A model generated the notes under the pieces. The model searched no databases. It worked only from the letters and a program-made list of their open reading frames with translations, and was not told the DNA's origin. A DNA stretch of 64,000 bases from Thalassospira tepidiphila MCCC 1A03514 (GTDB lineage Bacteria > Pseudomonadota > Alphaproteobacteria > Rhodospirillales > Thalassospiraceae), in NCBI RefSeq assembly GCF_001662875.1, contig NZ_JPVZ01000003.1, positions 496,001-560,000 of the forward strand, read 5' to 3'. This document shows positions 8,999 to 17,392 of this stretch, piece by piece; the stretch's first letter is position 1, and each line of letters starts with the position of its first letter. A program made the position numbers and the translations under genes.

Positions 8999-11134
8999 AT
9001 GGCAGAGCAAGCAGAAGATCAGGAACAGGACGTTTCGAATGGTGCTGCGACAGGGCCGGTGATGGATGCACCGGGCGGCGGTGCACCTGCGCCTGAGGAA
9101 CCCGAAGAATCCCCTGAGCTTGATGGTGTCGCGATCAATGCAGGCGGCAAAAGTGTCGAGATCGGCAATTTTCGCGTCTTTCTGGATTTGCGGATGCCCG
9201 AATTCGATATGGGCCACTGCAAGGCCTATTCGGCTGACAATCTCCGCCGCGAAGAGGGTAGCGCCTTTGCGCTGGTAACCGATCCGGTTCTTCCGACCCG
9301 CCATGACCATCTGACCTTCCTGGCCGGTATGCATATGGCCGGTCAGATTGACCTTATCGATTATGAAACCGCCTACTGGCCGCCAATTGGTCGCAAGACG
9401 ATGGTGCTTTTCTATGAAAAGCCGGCAGGCGGAAAGGTCGTTGCGCGCGAACACAAGAAACTCGCCATCGATGAGCATGATATTGCCACGGTTGTGGTTG
9501 AGCCGCTGATGAATGCCATGCAGGCATTCAGTGAGAAGGGGCTGGCACACCGCAATATTCGCGCCGATAACCTGTTCTTTGCCGATCCCATGCGTGAAAA
9601 GGTCGTGCTTGGCGATTGTGCCAGTGGCCCGCCCGGTTATGATCAGCCAGCGGTTTATGAGACCACAGCACGTATGAGTGCTGATCCTGCCGGTCGTGGT
9701 TCAGGCAATGCGACCGACGATTTCTATGCGCTTGGCATGACTTTGGCCGAGCTTGGCATCGGTCGCCAGCCACTCAAAAAGCTGAATGACCAGGAAATTA
9801 TCGAACTTAAACTGGCCAAAGGGTCGTTTCAGGCAATCGCATCACACGAAAAGCTTCCGCTTGTTCTGATTGAACCGGTTCGTGGTCTGTTGTGTGATGA
9901 CCCCGAAGAACGCTGGGGCTTGGCCGAATTGAACGCATGGCTGGACGGAAGACGGACCAAACCGGTTCAGGCCAATACAGAAAAGCGGGCAGCGCGGTCT
10001 CAAAACCTGGCTGGTCGGGATTATTATACCGTGCGTTCACTGGCGCAGGGGATCGCCAAGAACTGGGTAACCGCGCTTGGCCCGTTGCGTGACAGCACGG
10101 TCGAAGTCTGGTTGCGGCGCGGCCTTGGCGATAATGATCGCGCCAAGGCCCTATCGGATGCCATGCGACAACTGCAGTGGGCCGGGACGGATAAACGGTC
10201 GGCAGAGGACGTGTTGGTTGCGCGGTCCATCCTGATTCTGGATCCGGCAGGGCCGATCCGGTTCAAGGGCTTTTCGTCGATGGTCGACGGGCTCGGTTTC
10301 ATGCTGTCCTATGATGTCCAACATGGAAAGGGGCCCCAACGTTTTGCCGACGTGATCGTGCGCGATATTCCATCTTTCTGGTTTGGCCGTCAGATGGGAT
10401 ACAGCCCCGAGGTCCAGAGGCAACAACAGCTATACAAGAACCTGCGCTATTACATTCAGCAGCAAAGTGCCGGTTACGGGTATGAACGCTGCCTCTATGC
10501 GACCGTGCGCAACCAGCATTGCCTGAGCCCGCTTGTCGAAGAGGAATATGTCGTCGAGATAGCAGATCTGCTGCCAGCCCTTGAAAAGGCAGCCGAAACC
10601 GCATCCGAAGAAAGCTGGCCGGTGGATCGTCATATCGCCGCCTTCATCGCCGCCCGCCTTGAGGACGATGTCGAAGGGCAGTTGTTGGCGATGCAAAACC
10701 CATCTGACGAGGTCGAATATAGTCGCGCAATCATCAGCATGTTGGCGATTGTGCAATGGCGTCATGGGCCGGACAATTTGCAGAACCTGTCGCATTGGGT
10801 TGCGCGTTTGATGGAACCGGCGATCAAGGTATTCCATAGCAAGGCACGTCGTGAACGGGTCGAGACCGAGATTCCCAAACTGGCCAAGCGCGGCAATCTT
10901 GTCGAACTGTATAACCTGATCAATGACGAACAGGAACGTCGCAAGGATCAGTCAGAGTTTGTCGAAGCCGTCGCGGAATATTCCGAAGCGGAAAGCGAAG
11001 TGTTTGATCTTGAATCGTCGGGGCCGGCCCGTATGGAGCTTGCCGAAAAGGTCGGGCAACAGGCGGCTGCTTTCGCGTCTACCATGATCGCACTACTGAC
11101 AGTGTCCGCGCTGTTCTTGATGCATATCTTTTAA
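8999..11134 (+). CDS. Large tail-anchored pseudokinase-like protein
   Basis: A 711-residue protein with an acidic, Pro/Glu-rich N-terminus (residues 1-45), a protein-kinase-like region (about 60-320), a long uncharacterised helical region and a single C-terminal membrane helix (about 688-711), so the bulk should face the cytoplasm. The kinase part keeps the frame of the fold: AHRNIRADN at 183-191 stands where HRDxKxxN should be, LGDCASG at 204-210 where DFG should be, and DDFYALGMTLAEL at 240-252 matches the DxWSLG helix. The catalytic Asp of HRD is Asn186 and DFG is DCA, so phosphotransfer is doubtful. It lies 9 bp before a small membrane protein gene and was probably made with it. Function unknown; a scaffold or sensor is plausible. 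The start has only a weak ribosome site (GGGA close to the ATG). Confidence 0.72.
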   Translation: MAEQAEDQEQDVSNGAATGPVMDAPGGGAPAPEEPEESPELDGVAINAGGKSVEIGNFRVFLDLRMPEFDMGHCKAYSADNLRREEGSAFALVTDPVLPTRHDHLTFLAGMHMAGQIDLIDYETAYWPPIGRKTMVLFYEKPAGGKVVAREHKKLAIDEHDIATVVVEPLMNAMQAFSEKGLAHRNIRADNLFFADPMREKVVLGDCASGPPGYDQPAVYETTARMSADPAGRGSGNATDDFYALGMTLAELGIGRQPLKKLNDQEIIELKLAKGSFQAIASHEKLPLVLIEPVRGLLCDDPEERWGLAELNAWLDGRRTKPVQANTEKRAARSQNLAGRDYYTVRSLAQGIAKNWVTALGPLRDSTVEVWLRRGLGDNDRAKALSDAMRQLQWAGTDKRSAEDVLVARSILILDPAGPIRFKGFSSMVDGLGFMLSYDVQHGKGPQRFADVIVRDIPSFWFGRQMGYSPEVQRQQQLYKNLRYYIQQQSAGYGYERCLYATVRNQHCLSPLVEEEYVVEIADLLPALEKAAETASEESWPVDRHIAAFIAARLEDDVEGQLLAMQNPSDEVEYSRAIISMLAIVQWRHGPDNLQNLSHWVARLMEPAIKVFHSKARRERVETEIPKLAKRGNLVELYNLINDEQERRKDQSEFVEAVAEYSEAESEVFDLESSGPARMELAEKVGQQAAAFASTMIALLTVSALFLMHIF

Positions 11135-11143
11135 GGGATCGCC

Positions 11144-11629
11144 ATGGCAAAGGGTAAACGAGCAGGCACAAAAAAAGGCGGTCGCAGCGCATTTTCCGGC
11201 TTGTCGGTTATTGCATCCGCCGTGCTGCTGTTCATGGTGGCACTTCCAACATTTATCACGTTGACGGTCGGGCTGTTGCCATCCCTTGTGGCCTTTATCT
11301 TTGATCGCAGTGCGGGCAGGACGATGGCGCGGTGTGTCTTCGGCCTGAACTTTTCAGGGGTCGCGCCCTATATTCTGGAAGTCTGGATGCAGCCATCGCA
11401 AACGGTCGGCGGGGCAACGCAGGCCGTTTTCCAGCCGCTGGCGCTGTCGATCATGTATGGGGCAGCAGGGCTTGGTTGGCTTCTATACCTCGCCATGCCA
11501 CCAATTGTTGCCAACGTTCTGAACCTGGCAGCCCAGCGTCGTGTCAGTGAATTGCGCAAGAAGCAGCGCGGACTTATAAAAACCTGGGGCGATAGTCTGA
11601 TCAAGGAAGTGGATCGGTCCGGGAACTGA
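11144..11629 (+). CDS. Small membrane protein paired with the pseudokinase
   Basis: A 161-residue protein. A very basic N-terminus (residues 2-14, rich in Lys/Arg/Gly) is followed by a long hydrophobic stretch at about 18-53, which may be two helices, another hydrophobic segment at about 100-128, and a basic helical tail (RRVSELRKKQRGL). I do not recognise a named family. It starts 9 bp after the pseudokinase stop with AAGGGA as ribosome site, so the two are co-translated. The positive N-terminus suggests a cytoplasmic N-terminal end. A partnership with the tail-anchored pseudokinase is the most economical reading of the context, but it is inference only. Confidence 0.7.
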   Translation: MAKGKRAGTKKGGRSAFSGLSVIASAVLLFMVALPTFITLTVGLLPSLVAFIFDRSAGRTMARCVFGLNFSGVAPYILEVWMQPSQTVGGATQAVFQPLALSIMYGAAGLGWLLYLAMPPIVANVLNLAAQRRVSELRKKQRGLIKTWGDSLIKEVDRSGN

Positions 11630-11661
11630 TCTCTGCGTGACCTGATTGAAAAAGACCATGC

Positions 11662-11693
11662 AAAAAAGAAAGCGGCGGACATTGTCCGCCGCA
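11662..11693 (-). terminator. Intrinsic terminator of rpoH (may also stop the opposite unit)
   Basis: GCGGCGGAC and GTCCGCCGC form a 9-bp GC-rich stem with a short loop. On the minus strand it is followed by CTTTCTTTTTTG, a good U-tract. The plus-strand side is less T-rich, so it works mainly for rpoH. Confidence 0.8.
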
Positions 11694-11726
11694 AGTTGTT
11701 TCAGAAGGGACGCAAAGCAGGCAGTA

Positions 11727-12593
11727 TTAGTGGGGCAGGTCCGTATGGATCGATTTGCGGACCTTTTCAAAGGCGCGTACTTCGATCTGACGGATGCGTT
11801 CGCGTGAGATGCCATAGGCAAGGCTCAGGTTTTCAAGCGTGACCGGGCTTTCAAGCAGGCGGCGCTGCGTCAGAATATCGCGTTCACGATCATTGAGATG
11901 CGACATCGCGTTTTTGAGCATGCTCATGCGCTGCAGGAATTCTTCGCGTTTGCCATAAAGGGTTTCCTGATCTTCGTCATCGCTTTCGATCCAGTCGACC
12001 CATTCACCGTCACCCTCAATACGGACCGGCGCATTCAGTGAGTGATCCGGTCCGGCCAGGCGGCGGTTCATCATCACAACGTCATCTTCGGACACATTGA
12101 GTTTGGTTGCGATCAGTTCGACCTGTTCAGGTTGAAGGTCGCCTTCATCAATTGCCTGCATCTGGCTTTTGAGTTTGCGCAGGTTGAAGAACAGCTTTTT
12201 CTGTGCCGCAGTCGTACCCATTTTCACAAGCGACCATGAATGCAGGATGTATTCCTGAATGGCGGCGCGGATCCACCACATTGCGTAGGTCGCAAGGCGG
12301 AAGCCCTTGTCCGGGTCAAAGCGTTTTACCGATTGCAGCAGGCCGACATTGCCCTCGGAAATGAGTTCATTGATCGGCAGGCCATAACCGCGGTAGCTCA
12401 TCGCGATCTTGGCGACCAGGCGCAAGTGGCTGGTAATCAGTTTTTCAGCAGATTTATCGCAATCCTTGTCCCGGAAATTGCAGGCATAGGTCGTTTCCTG
12501 TTCCGGGGTAAGCATCGGGTAGCGGCGTATACGTTGAAGGTATACCGTGAGACCATCTTGAGAGATAGTTGGAAGAGCGTTTCCTTGCTTCAT
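11727..12593 (-). CDS. rpoH: RNA polymerase sigma-32 factor
   Basis: A 288-residue group 3/4-like sigma factor of the heat-shock type. Region 2 contains LISEGNVGLLQSVKRFDPDKGFRLATYAMWWIRAAIQEYI split over residues 80-120. The RpoH-specific box follows as QKKLFFNLRKLK, the segment that separates RpoH from RpoD. Region 4 ends with ENLSLAYGISRERIRQIEVRAFEKVRKSI. It directs RNA polymerase to heat-shock promoters. I set the start at the ATG at 12593 because GGGAGG lies 5 bases upstream; a TTG one codon earlier would leave only 2-3 bases. A sigma-70 promoter and a leader hairpin lie just upstream. Confidence 0.96.
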   Translation of the reverse strand: MKQGNALPTISQDGLTVYLQRIRRYPMLTPEQETTYACNFRDKDCDKSAEKLITSHLRLVAKIAMSYRGYGLPINELISEGNVGLLQSVKRFDPDKGFRLATYAMWWIRAAIQEYILHSWSLVKMGTTAAQKKLFFNLRKLKSQMQAIDEGDLQPEQVELIATKLNVSEDDVVMMNRRLAGPDHSLNAPVRIEGDGEWVDWIESDDEDQETLYGKREEFLQRMSMLKNAMSHLNDRERDILTQRRLLESPVTLENLSLAYGISRERIRQIEVRAFEKVRKSIHTDLPH

Positions 12594-12614
12594 CAAAGCC
12601 TCCCGTATTGCTTT

Positions 12615-12647
12615 CTAAAAGTGCATTTTACCCCTTGCACTTTTTAG
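12615..12647 (-). promoter_or_regulatory. Hairpin in the rpoH 5' leader
   Basis: CTAAAAAGTGCA and TGCACTTTTAG pair almost perfectly (one extra A) around a 10-base loop. Given the promoter just upstream, the hairpin would begin within a few bases of the transcript's 5' end and finish 11 bases before the GGGAGG ribosome site. The 5'-terminal CTCCT can alternatively pair with the ribosome site GGGAG. It is not followed by a U-tract, so a terminator for rluD is less likely. A control element for rpoH translation is inferred, not shown. Confidence 0.45.
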
Positions 12648-12650
12648 GAG

Positions 12651-12678
12651 CTTATACGGGAGTATTAGAAACCGTCAA
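12651..12678 (-). promoter_or_regulatory. Sigma-70 promoter of rpoH
   Basis: On the minus strand TTGACG (12678-12673) and TATAAG (12656-12651) are separated by 16 bases; each matches the consensus at 5 of 6 positions. The predicted transcript start is near 12645, about 50 bases before the rpoH ATG, inside the 119-bp gap after rluD. Confidence 0.65.
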
Positions 12679-12712
12679 TGGAAAATTAGACAGTAAGGCT
12701 AGTATCAACTAT

Positions 12713-13684
12713 TCAAAGGTATAGTTCCAGGGCCTTCATCAGTGCCAAAAGGTCACTAGGTATAGGTGCCTCTGTGGATATATAGGCACCGGTGCGAGGG
12801 TGCAGAAATCCTAACGTTCGGGCATGCAGCGCCTGTTTGTTGAATGCGTTCAAAATCTGTTGCGCTTCTAGGTTGAGTTTGCCCGCTGGTCTGTTTCGGC
12901 TGTAAACCGGATCACATACAAGTGCGTGCCCGATATGGTTCATATGAACACGAATTTGATGCGTCCGTCCGGTTGCAAGGCGGCATTCAACAAGGGACGC
13001 CAACGAGTCGTCGCGAGTCTGCAGAGTCTTGTAGTGTGTGAGGGCATATTTTCCCCCTTTTTTGACCACTGCCATCTTTTTCCGATTGCTCGGGCTGCGG
13101 CCAATATTGCCTTCGATATCACCTGAGCGGGGGCGGGGAACACCCCACACGACCGCAAGGTAGGCGCGCTCGATGTTTTCCTTGTCCTCGGCAAACAGGT
13201 TTGAAAGGGCGCGATGGGCGGCATCGTTCTTGGCGACCACCATTGCACCGCTGGTGTCCTTGTCCAGCCTGTGCACGATCCCCGGGCGTTTAACCCCGCC
13301 AATACCCGAAAGACTGTCCCCGCAGTGGGCCAGAAGCGCATTCACAAGCGTTCCGCTTTCATTGCCGGCCGCAGGATGAACAACCATGCCAGCAGGCTTG
13401 TTGATCACCAGCAGGTCTTCATCTTCAAAAAGCACATCAAGTTTGATGTCTTCGGGCGTCGGTTCGGCCATTTCCGGTTCGGGCACACTCAGATCAAAAA
13501 CATCACCAGCCTTGACCTTGGCAGACATCTTGGCCGCAGGCGTGCCATTGACGCAAAGCTGACCGTCTTCGATCAAGGCCTTGATCCGCGAACGCGACTG
13601 ATTGGGCCAGGCGGTCGCCAACACCTTATCAAGGCGGGCACCTTCGTCCTGGTCTGTCGCGGTATAGGTCAGGTTTTCAGACAT
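12713..13684 (-). CDS. rluD: 23S rRNA pseudouridine synthase, RluD/RluA family
   Basis: A 323-residue RNA-modifying enzyme. An S4-like RNA-binding domain (RLDKVLATAWPNQSRSRIKALIEDGQLCVNG, residues 17-47, read in two parts) precedes the catalytic domain. Asp141 in HRLDKDTSG is the conserved nucleophile. LVINKPAGMVVHPAAG is the usual core strand. RluD makes pseudouridines at 1911, 1915 and 1917 of 23S rRNA helix 69; RluC-type specificity cannot be fully excluded, but length and the S4 domain favour RluD. It lies upstream of rpoH on the same strand, which is standard synteny in alphaproteobacteria. Confidence 0.93.
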   Translation of the reverse strand: MSENLTYTATDQDEGARLDKVLATAWPNQSRSRIKALIEDGQLCVNGTPAAKMSAKVKAGDVFDLSVPEPEMAEPTPEDIKLDVLFEDEDLLVINKPAGMVVHPAAGNESGTLVNALLAHCGDSLSGIGGVKRPGIVHRLDKDTSGAMVVAKNDAAHRALSNLFAEDKENIERAYLAVVWGVPRPRSGDIEGNIGRSPSNRKKMAVVKKGGKYALTHYKTLQTRDDSLASLVECRLATGRTHQIRVHMNHIGHALVCDPVYSRNRPAGKLNLEAQQILNAFNKQALHARTLGFLHPRTGAYISTEAPIPSDLLALMKALELYL

Positions 13685-13908
13685 CGTTTGCTATTGGCAT
13701 GGTTTGATTTGGTGACTGTAATGATGCATGTGTTCGCCGCTTTTAGCGCTTTGTCCGGCGATTGCAACGAATTGCGACAACTTGCTTCATTTGGCGTTGT
13801 TGCCTTGCAATTGATCGTGCTTGTCGCTATGGCCTTGAAACAGGTTACGTATGATCGCGCGTGTGGCGAGCATGCAGGTTTCATCAAACTTTGTCAGTTG
13901 GAAATACG

Positions 13909-14280
13909 ATGCGTGTAGTTAAGGCTCTGGTCGCGTTCATGGGCATTCTGATCGTGGTGGGTATCGGACTTGTCGTCTATGGCCTGTCGCTTGAAAAGAA
14001 CGCCCCAGACACAAGTGTCGAGCAAAATACGCCAACGGTGACGCCGTCCGTGCCATTTGCAGGTGGCGATAATGCGGCCGCGCAAAGTGCTCTTGGCGCG
14101 TTCGGTGATGTCGTTATCGACCTTGAAGAAGGTGAACGTCTTGTTGGCTATTCTGTCGATGGTCCGCAGGCAACGCTCCATATCGAAGGTCGGCACGGTG
14201 ACAGCGCACGTCTCGTTATTGTCTCCTTAAGCGAAAAGAAGGTCCTTGGCCGTATCCTTTTGCAACAGGACGCGCAGTAG
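13909..14280 (+). CDS. Small single-pass membrane protein, unknown function
   Basis: A 123-residue protein with one strong N-terminal membrane helix (VVKALVAFMGILIVVGIGL, about residues 3-21), then a low-complexity Thr/Pro/Asn linker and a small beta-rich domain (about 60-123, GDVVIDLEEGERLVGYSVDGP). The start at 13909 places MRVVK directly before the helix and is preceded by GGAAA; longer versions add an implausible leader. The domain should be periplasmic if the helix inserts in the usual N-in way. It is divergent from rluD and 27 bp upstream of the JAMM peptidase gene. I do not recognise the family with confidence. Confidence 0.7.
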   Translation: MRVVKALVAFMGILIVVGIGLVVYGLSLEKNAPDTSVEQNTPTVTPSVPFAGGDNAAAQSALGAFGDVVIDLEEGERLVGYSVDGPQATLHIEGRHGDSARLVIVSLSEKKVLGRILLQQDAQ

Positions 14281-14307
14281 TCTGAAACCACAAGGGCGTG
14301 TGCAGCG

Positions 14308-14811
14308 ATGGCAAACGGGCAGGGGATCGCAAACAACAGCTCATCTGGTGGCGATGATCAGACCCACATCGCGCTTGGCAAGGCGCTTCTCGAAGAAATC
14401 CGCGATTTCGCCGCTGTTAAATGGCCGGAGGAAGCATGTGGCCTTCTGATTGCCTCCATCGATACCCCGAACCGGATCGACCGTGTTGTGTTTGCGCGCA
14501 ACGTTGCGGAAGATCGGCTGACCACGTTTGAAATAGATCCGCAAACCTTGATCGATGTGCATCGCACAGCGCGGCAAAAGCGGGAGCGCGTTGTGGGATG
14601 TTTTCATTCCCACCCCAATGGCAAGGCCCTGCCATCGCCAACAGACCGCGCACGCGCTGATGAAAATGGTTTTCTGTGGCTGATCATAGCCACCGAACAT
14701 AATCGCGCAGGTGATAGCGGCCTTTATCGCATCATTCACCAATCAACCGCCGACGCGGCAGAGCAATCTGAATTGCGTTACTTCCGGCGCTGCCAGATTA
14801 TTGACCGCTAA
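14308..14811 (+). CDS. JAMM/MPN-domain zinc metallopeptidase-like protein
   Basis: A 167-residue protein with a complete JAMM motif. The upstream glutamate is in PEEACGLL (Glu41/42), and HSHPNGKALPSPTD gives His100, His102, Ser110 and Asp113 in the exact H-x-H-x7-S-x2-D spacing. Bacterial relatives (Mov34/MPN/PAD-1, M67 group) cleave isopeptide or peptide bonds, for example removing C-terminal residues from ThiS/MoaD-like sulfur carriers. No sulfur-carrier, E1-like or ubiquitin-like gene is adjacent. It shares a short unit with the small membrane protein 27 bp upstream and converges on proV, 21 bp away. The catalytic assignment is firm; the substrate is unknown. Confidence 0.87.
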   Translation: MANGQGIANNSSSGGDDQTHIALGKALLEEIRDFAAVKWPEEACGLLIASIDTPNRIDRVVFARNVAEDRLTTFEIDPQTLIDVHRTARQKRERVVGCFHSHPNGKALPSPTDRARADENGFLWLIIATEHNRAGDSGLYRIIHQSTADAAEQSELRYFRRCQIIDR

Positions 14812-14832
14812 GCTTTCGCAATGCGCTCTGGC

Positions 14833-15858
14833 TTAACCTTCCAGTGCTTCGACAATCTGCTGTGGCGACAGTGTCCCAATCGCAGTGTCTTTGGCATCAC
14901 GCACCGTCATTGACGTGCCATTGGCAAGCGCAACAGGCAGGATATCGGCAAGACGTGCATTTGCCGCAATGCTCGGCCAGTATTCATTTACCGCTTGGCT
15001 TTCTCCAGACGTGATCGGCTCCATAATCGACTTTGCGCGCAAGACGCGTGATCTGTTCACATCTCGGGTAAAGGCCTGCACATAATCATCGGCGGGTCTA
15101 AGCACGATTTCTTCTGGCCGCCCGACCTGCACAAGCTTGCCGTCTTTGAGGATTGCGATCCGATCCCCGATCTTAAGCGCTTCGTCCAGATCATGGGTGA
15201 TGAAAACAATCGTCTTATGAAGCTCCGCCTGAAGCTTCATCAACTCATCCTGCATGTCAGACCGTATCAGCGGATCAAGGGCGGAGAAAGCCTCGTCCAT
15301 CAGCAAAACTTCTGGATCGGTTGCAAGGGCCCGGGCAAGGCCCACGCGTTGCTGCATACCACCCGATAATTGATCGGGATATTTGGCCTCATAGCCCGCC
15401 AGACCGACACGTTCGATCCATTTAGATGCGGCTGCTTCGCGTTCCTTGCGCGCGGTACCCTGGATTTCGAGCCCGTAGGCAACGTTATCCATCACATTGC
15501 GATGGGGAAGCAGGCCAAAGCGTTGAAACACCATACCAAGCCGCTTGCGGCGAAAGGCATTGAGGGTCGGAATATCCATGGCAAGGATATCTTCGCCACC
15601 AAATGATACTTCGCCCGCTGTCGGATCAATCAGCCGATTAAGATGGCGGATCAGGGTCGATTTCCCTGATCCAGACAGGCCCATGACGACGAAGGTTTCC
15701 CCTTGTTCAATCGACAGGGATACATCGTGAAGACCAACCGTATGACCGGTTTTTGCAAGGATTTCATCCTTGTCCGCGCCACCCTTTGCCAGTTCAAGTG
15801 CGGATTGCGGATCAGGTCCGAAGATTTTGAAAATATTGCGGATTTCGATGTAGCTCAT
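14833..15858 (-). CDS. proV: Glycine betaine/proline ABC importer, ATP-binding subunit
   Basis: A 341-residue ATPase of the osmoprotectant (ProU/OpuA) family. Walker A is GLSGSGKST, the signature is LSGGMQQR, and Walker B is VLLMDEAFSALD, followed by the switch His in FITHDLDEA. After residue 270 lies a shortened C-terminal region with one CBS-like part (SMTVRDAKDTAIGTLS) instead of the two CBS domains of E. coli ProV (400 residues). The N-terminal extension with the charged GPDPQSALELAKGGADKDEI insert is typical of ProV. Its ATG overlaps the proW stop by one base (TAATG). Confidence 0.93.
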   Translation of the reverse strand: MSYIEIRNIFKIFGPDPQSALELAKGGADKDEILAKTGHTVGLHDVSLSIEQGETFVVMGLSGSGKSTLIRHLNRLIDPTAGEVSFGGEDILAMDIPTLNAFRRKRLGMVFQRFGLLPHRNVMDNVAYGLEIQGTARKEREAAASKWIERVGLAGYEAKYPDQLSGGMQQRVGLARALATDPEVLLMDEAFSALDPLIRSDMQDELMKLQAELHKTIVFITHDLDEALKIGDRIAILKDGKLVQVGRPEEIVLRPADDYVQAFTRDVNRSRVLRAKSIMEPITSGESQAVNEYWPSIAANARLADILPVALANGTSMTVRDAKDTAIGTLSPQQIVEALEG

Positions 15859-16721
15859 TATGCGTCCTCCGCATCGTGCGATCGTTGTGATCGCTTGCCA
15901 TAGGCCTGACCGATCCGGTCAAACACCACGGCCAGAAGAACAATCGCAACGCCGGCTTCCATGCCCGCACCAACGTCCAGACGCTGAATACCCATCAGGA
16001 CCTGCTCGCCCAATCCGCGCGCGCCAATCATCGAGGCAATCACCACCATCGAGATTGACATCATCGTCGTCTGGTTGATCCCGGCCATGATGTTGGGAAG
16101 GGCGAGTGGCAACTGCACACCAAACAGGATCTGCTTGCGGCTGGCACCAAAGGATCGCGACGCTTCGAGTACTTCCTGATCAACAAGGCGGATACCAAGG
16201 TCAGTCAGGCGCATGACGGGCGGGGCCGCATAAATCACCGTGGCGAGGATCGCTGGAACCTTACCAAGCCCAAACAACATCAGGGCAGGGATCAGGTACA
16301 CAAAACTCGGCATGGTCTGCATCGTATCAAGGATCGGCAACATGACGGCCCGCAAACGATTGGACATTGCCATGGCAATGCCGACCGGAATGCCAATCAG
16401 AACCGATAGCGATGTCGCGACAATCATCAGGGCAAGGGTTTGCATTGCCTTGTCCCAAAGACCCAGCATGCCAATGGCAAACATGGCGATGACCAGCCCG
16501 ACAACCAGCTTCCAGTTCTTGCTGGCATGCCAGGTGATCGCGGCAATGGCGATCAAGACCACCCACCAGGGTGCACCACGCAAGACCTGCTCGAGTGCCA
16601 CCAAAACGGTCAGCAAACTGTCGGCAAAGGCCTCAAACGCCGCGCCGTAATTGACCACCAGCCAATCAACAAACTGATTGACCCACTTGCCCAAAGGCAC
16701 ATTCAACTGTTCTGGAAACAT
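15858..16721 (-). CDS. proW: Glycine betaine/proline ABC importer, permease subunit
   Basis: A 287-residue inner-membrane protein with about six or seven hydrophobic helices and the binding-protein-dependent transport signature in ASRSFGASRKQILFGVQLPLALPNIMAG. QTMPSFVYLIPALMLFG is the characteristic ProW helix. It carries compatible solutes across the membrane with ProV. The first 50 residues are amphipathic, as in ProW. It is transcribed with proV but separated from proX by an oppositely oriented gene, so proWV need their own promoter in 16722-16916. Confidence 0.92.
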   Translation of the reverse strand: MFPEQLNVPLGKWVNQFVDWLVVNYGAAFEAFADSLLTVLVALEQVLRGAPWWVVLIAIAAITWHASKNWKLVVGLVIAMFAIGMLGLWDKAMQTLALMIVATSLSVLIGIPVGIAMAMSNRLRAVMLPILDTMQTMPSFVYLIPALMLFGLGKVPAILATVIYAAPPVMRLTDLGIRLVDQEVLEASRSFGASRKQILFGVQLPLALPNIMAGINQTTMMSISMVVIASMIGARGLGEQVLMGIQRLDVGAGMEAGVAIVLLAVVFDRIGQAYGKRSQRSHDAEDA

Positions 16722-16916
16722 GGCGCAATTGGCCCGATCTGCTCAAAAAATCAATGAGCGTAAGAGCCTAACAAGATCACGTGGACCGCGCGACCGTAAA
16801 TCGAACTCTGACTGACATCTCCTGACTTCTTTTGGTAGCCTATTCCTGTGATTGATAATCCAGAGGCCTGCCAAAGCCGTAAATCATAGACAATATTGTT
16901 TTCCTGAGAGGTTGCG

Positions 16917-17300
16917 ATGATCACTGTGTTCTTTGATGGAAAATGCGGTCTGTGTTCCAGAGAAATCAATTACTACCGCAAGATCGCGCCAAGAGGCGTT
17001 TTCGAATGGCGGGACATCACGGAACACGCAGGTGATCTTGAAAAGCACGGCATCTCCCTTGTCGAAGGGTTAAAGCAAATGCGCGCCCTGGATTCAGATG
17101 GGCAATGGCATGCCGGTGCTGATGCCTTCATTCTGATCTGGCGCCAGCTTGACCGATGGCGTGTTTTGGCAGCTATCGTTGCGCTGCCGATTATTCGCCA
17201 GATCGCGAACCTTGTGTATCTTCTATGGGCCGCATGGCGCTTCAAGCGCCTTACACACTGCCAGTTGGCGGCTGTTGAGGATGGATCCCGGCCGACCTAG
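16917..17300 (+). CDS. DCC-family (DUF393) thiol-disulfide oxidoreductase-like protein
   Basis: A 127-residue protein whose N-terminus MITVFFDGKCGLCSREI carries the D-x-x-C-x-x-C motif (Asp7, Cys10, Cys13) that defines the DCC/YuxK family, a thioredoxin-fold group of uncertain substrate. A hydrophobic segment near residues 80-105 may lie against the membrane. The ATG follows GAGAGG. It is on the plus strand between proX and proWV, which are both on the minus strand, so it splits the transporter operon. It probably has its own promoter in the 195-bp gap shared with proW. Confidence 0.82.
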   Translation: MITVFFDGKCGLCSREINYYRKIAPRGVFEWRDITEHAGDLEKHGISLVEGLKQMRALDSDGQWHAGADAFILIWRQLDRWRVLAAIVALPIIRQIANLVYLLWAAWRFKRLTHCQLAAVEDGSRPT

Positions 17301-17332
17301 TTTATTCAATTATCGTCGTATTTTTCTTGCTA

Positions 17333-17363
17333 AACAAACACCCCGCAGGATTTCTCCTGCAGG
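17333..17363 (-). terminator. Intrinsic terminator of proX
   Basis: On the minus strand CCCTGCAGGA pairs with TCCTGCGGGG around GAAA (one bulge), followed by TGTTTGTTTAGC. It lies 30 bases beyond the proX stop and shows that proX can be transcribed separately from proWV. Confidence 0.75.
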
Positions 17364-17392
17364 GTGATTGAGTAATTTATTGGTGGTGTTAC

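Noticed and set aside
12615-12647. rpoH leader hairpin as the terminator of rluD
   Set aside because: No T-run follows on the minus strand, and the rpoH promoter lies upstream of it, so the element is within the rpoH transcript.
13669-13887. 72-codon minus-strand frame between rluD and the small membrane protein
   Set aside because: No ribosome site, no motif, and overlaps the rluD start.
13214-13918. 234-codon plus-strand frame over rluD
   Set aside because: It is opposite the catalytic core of rluD and shows no domain. Only the separate small gene starting at 13909 is supported.
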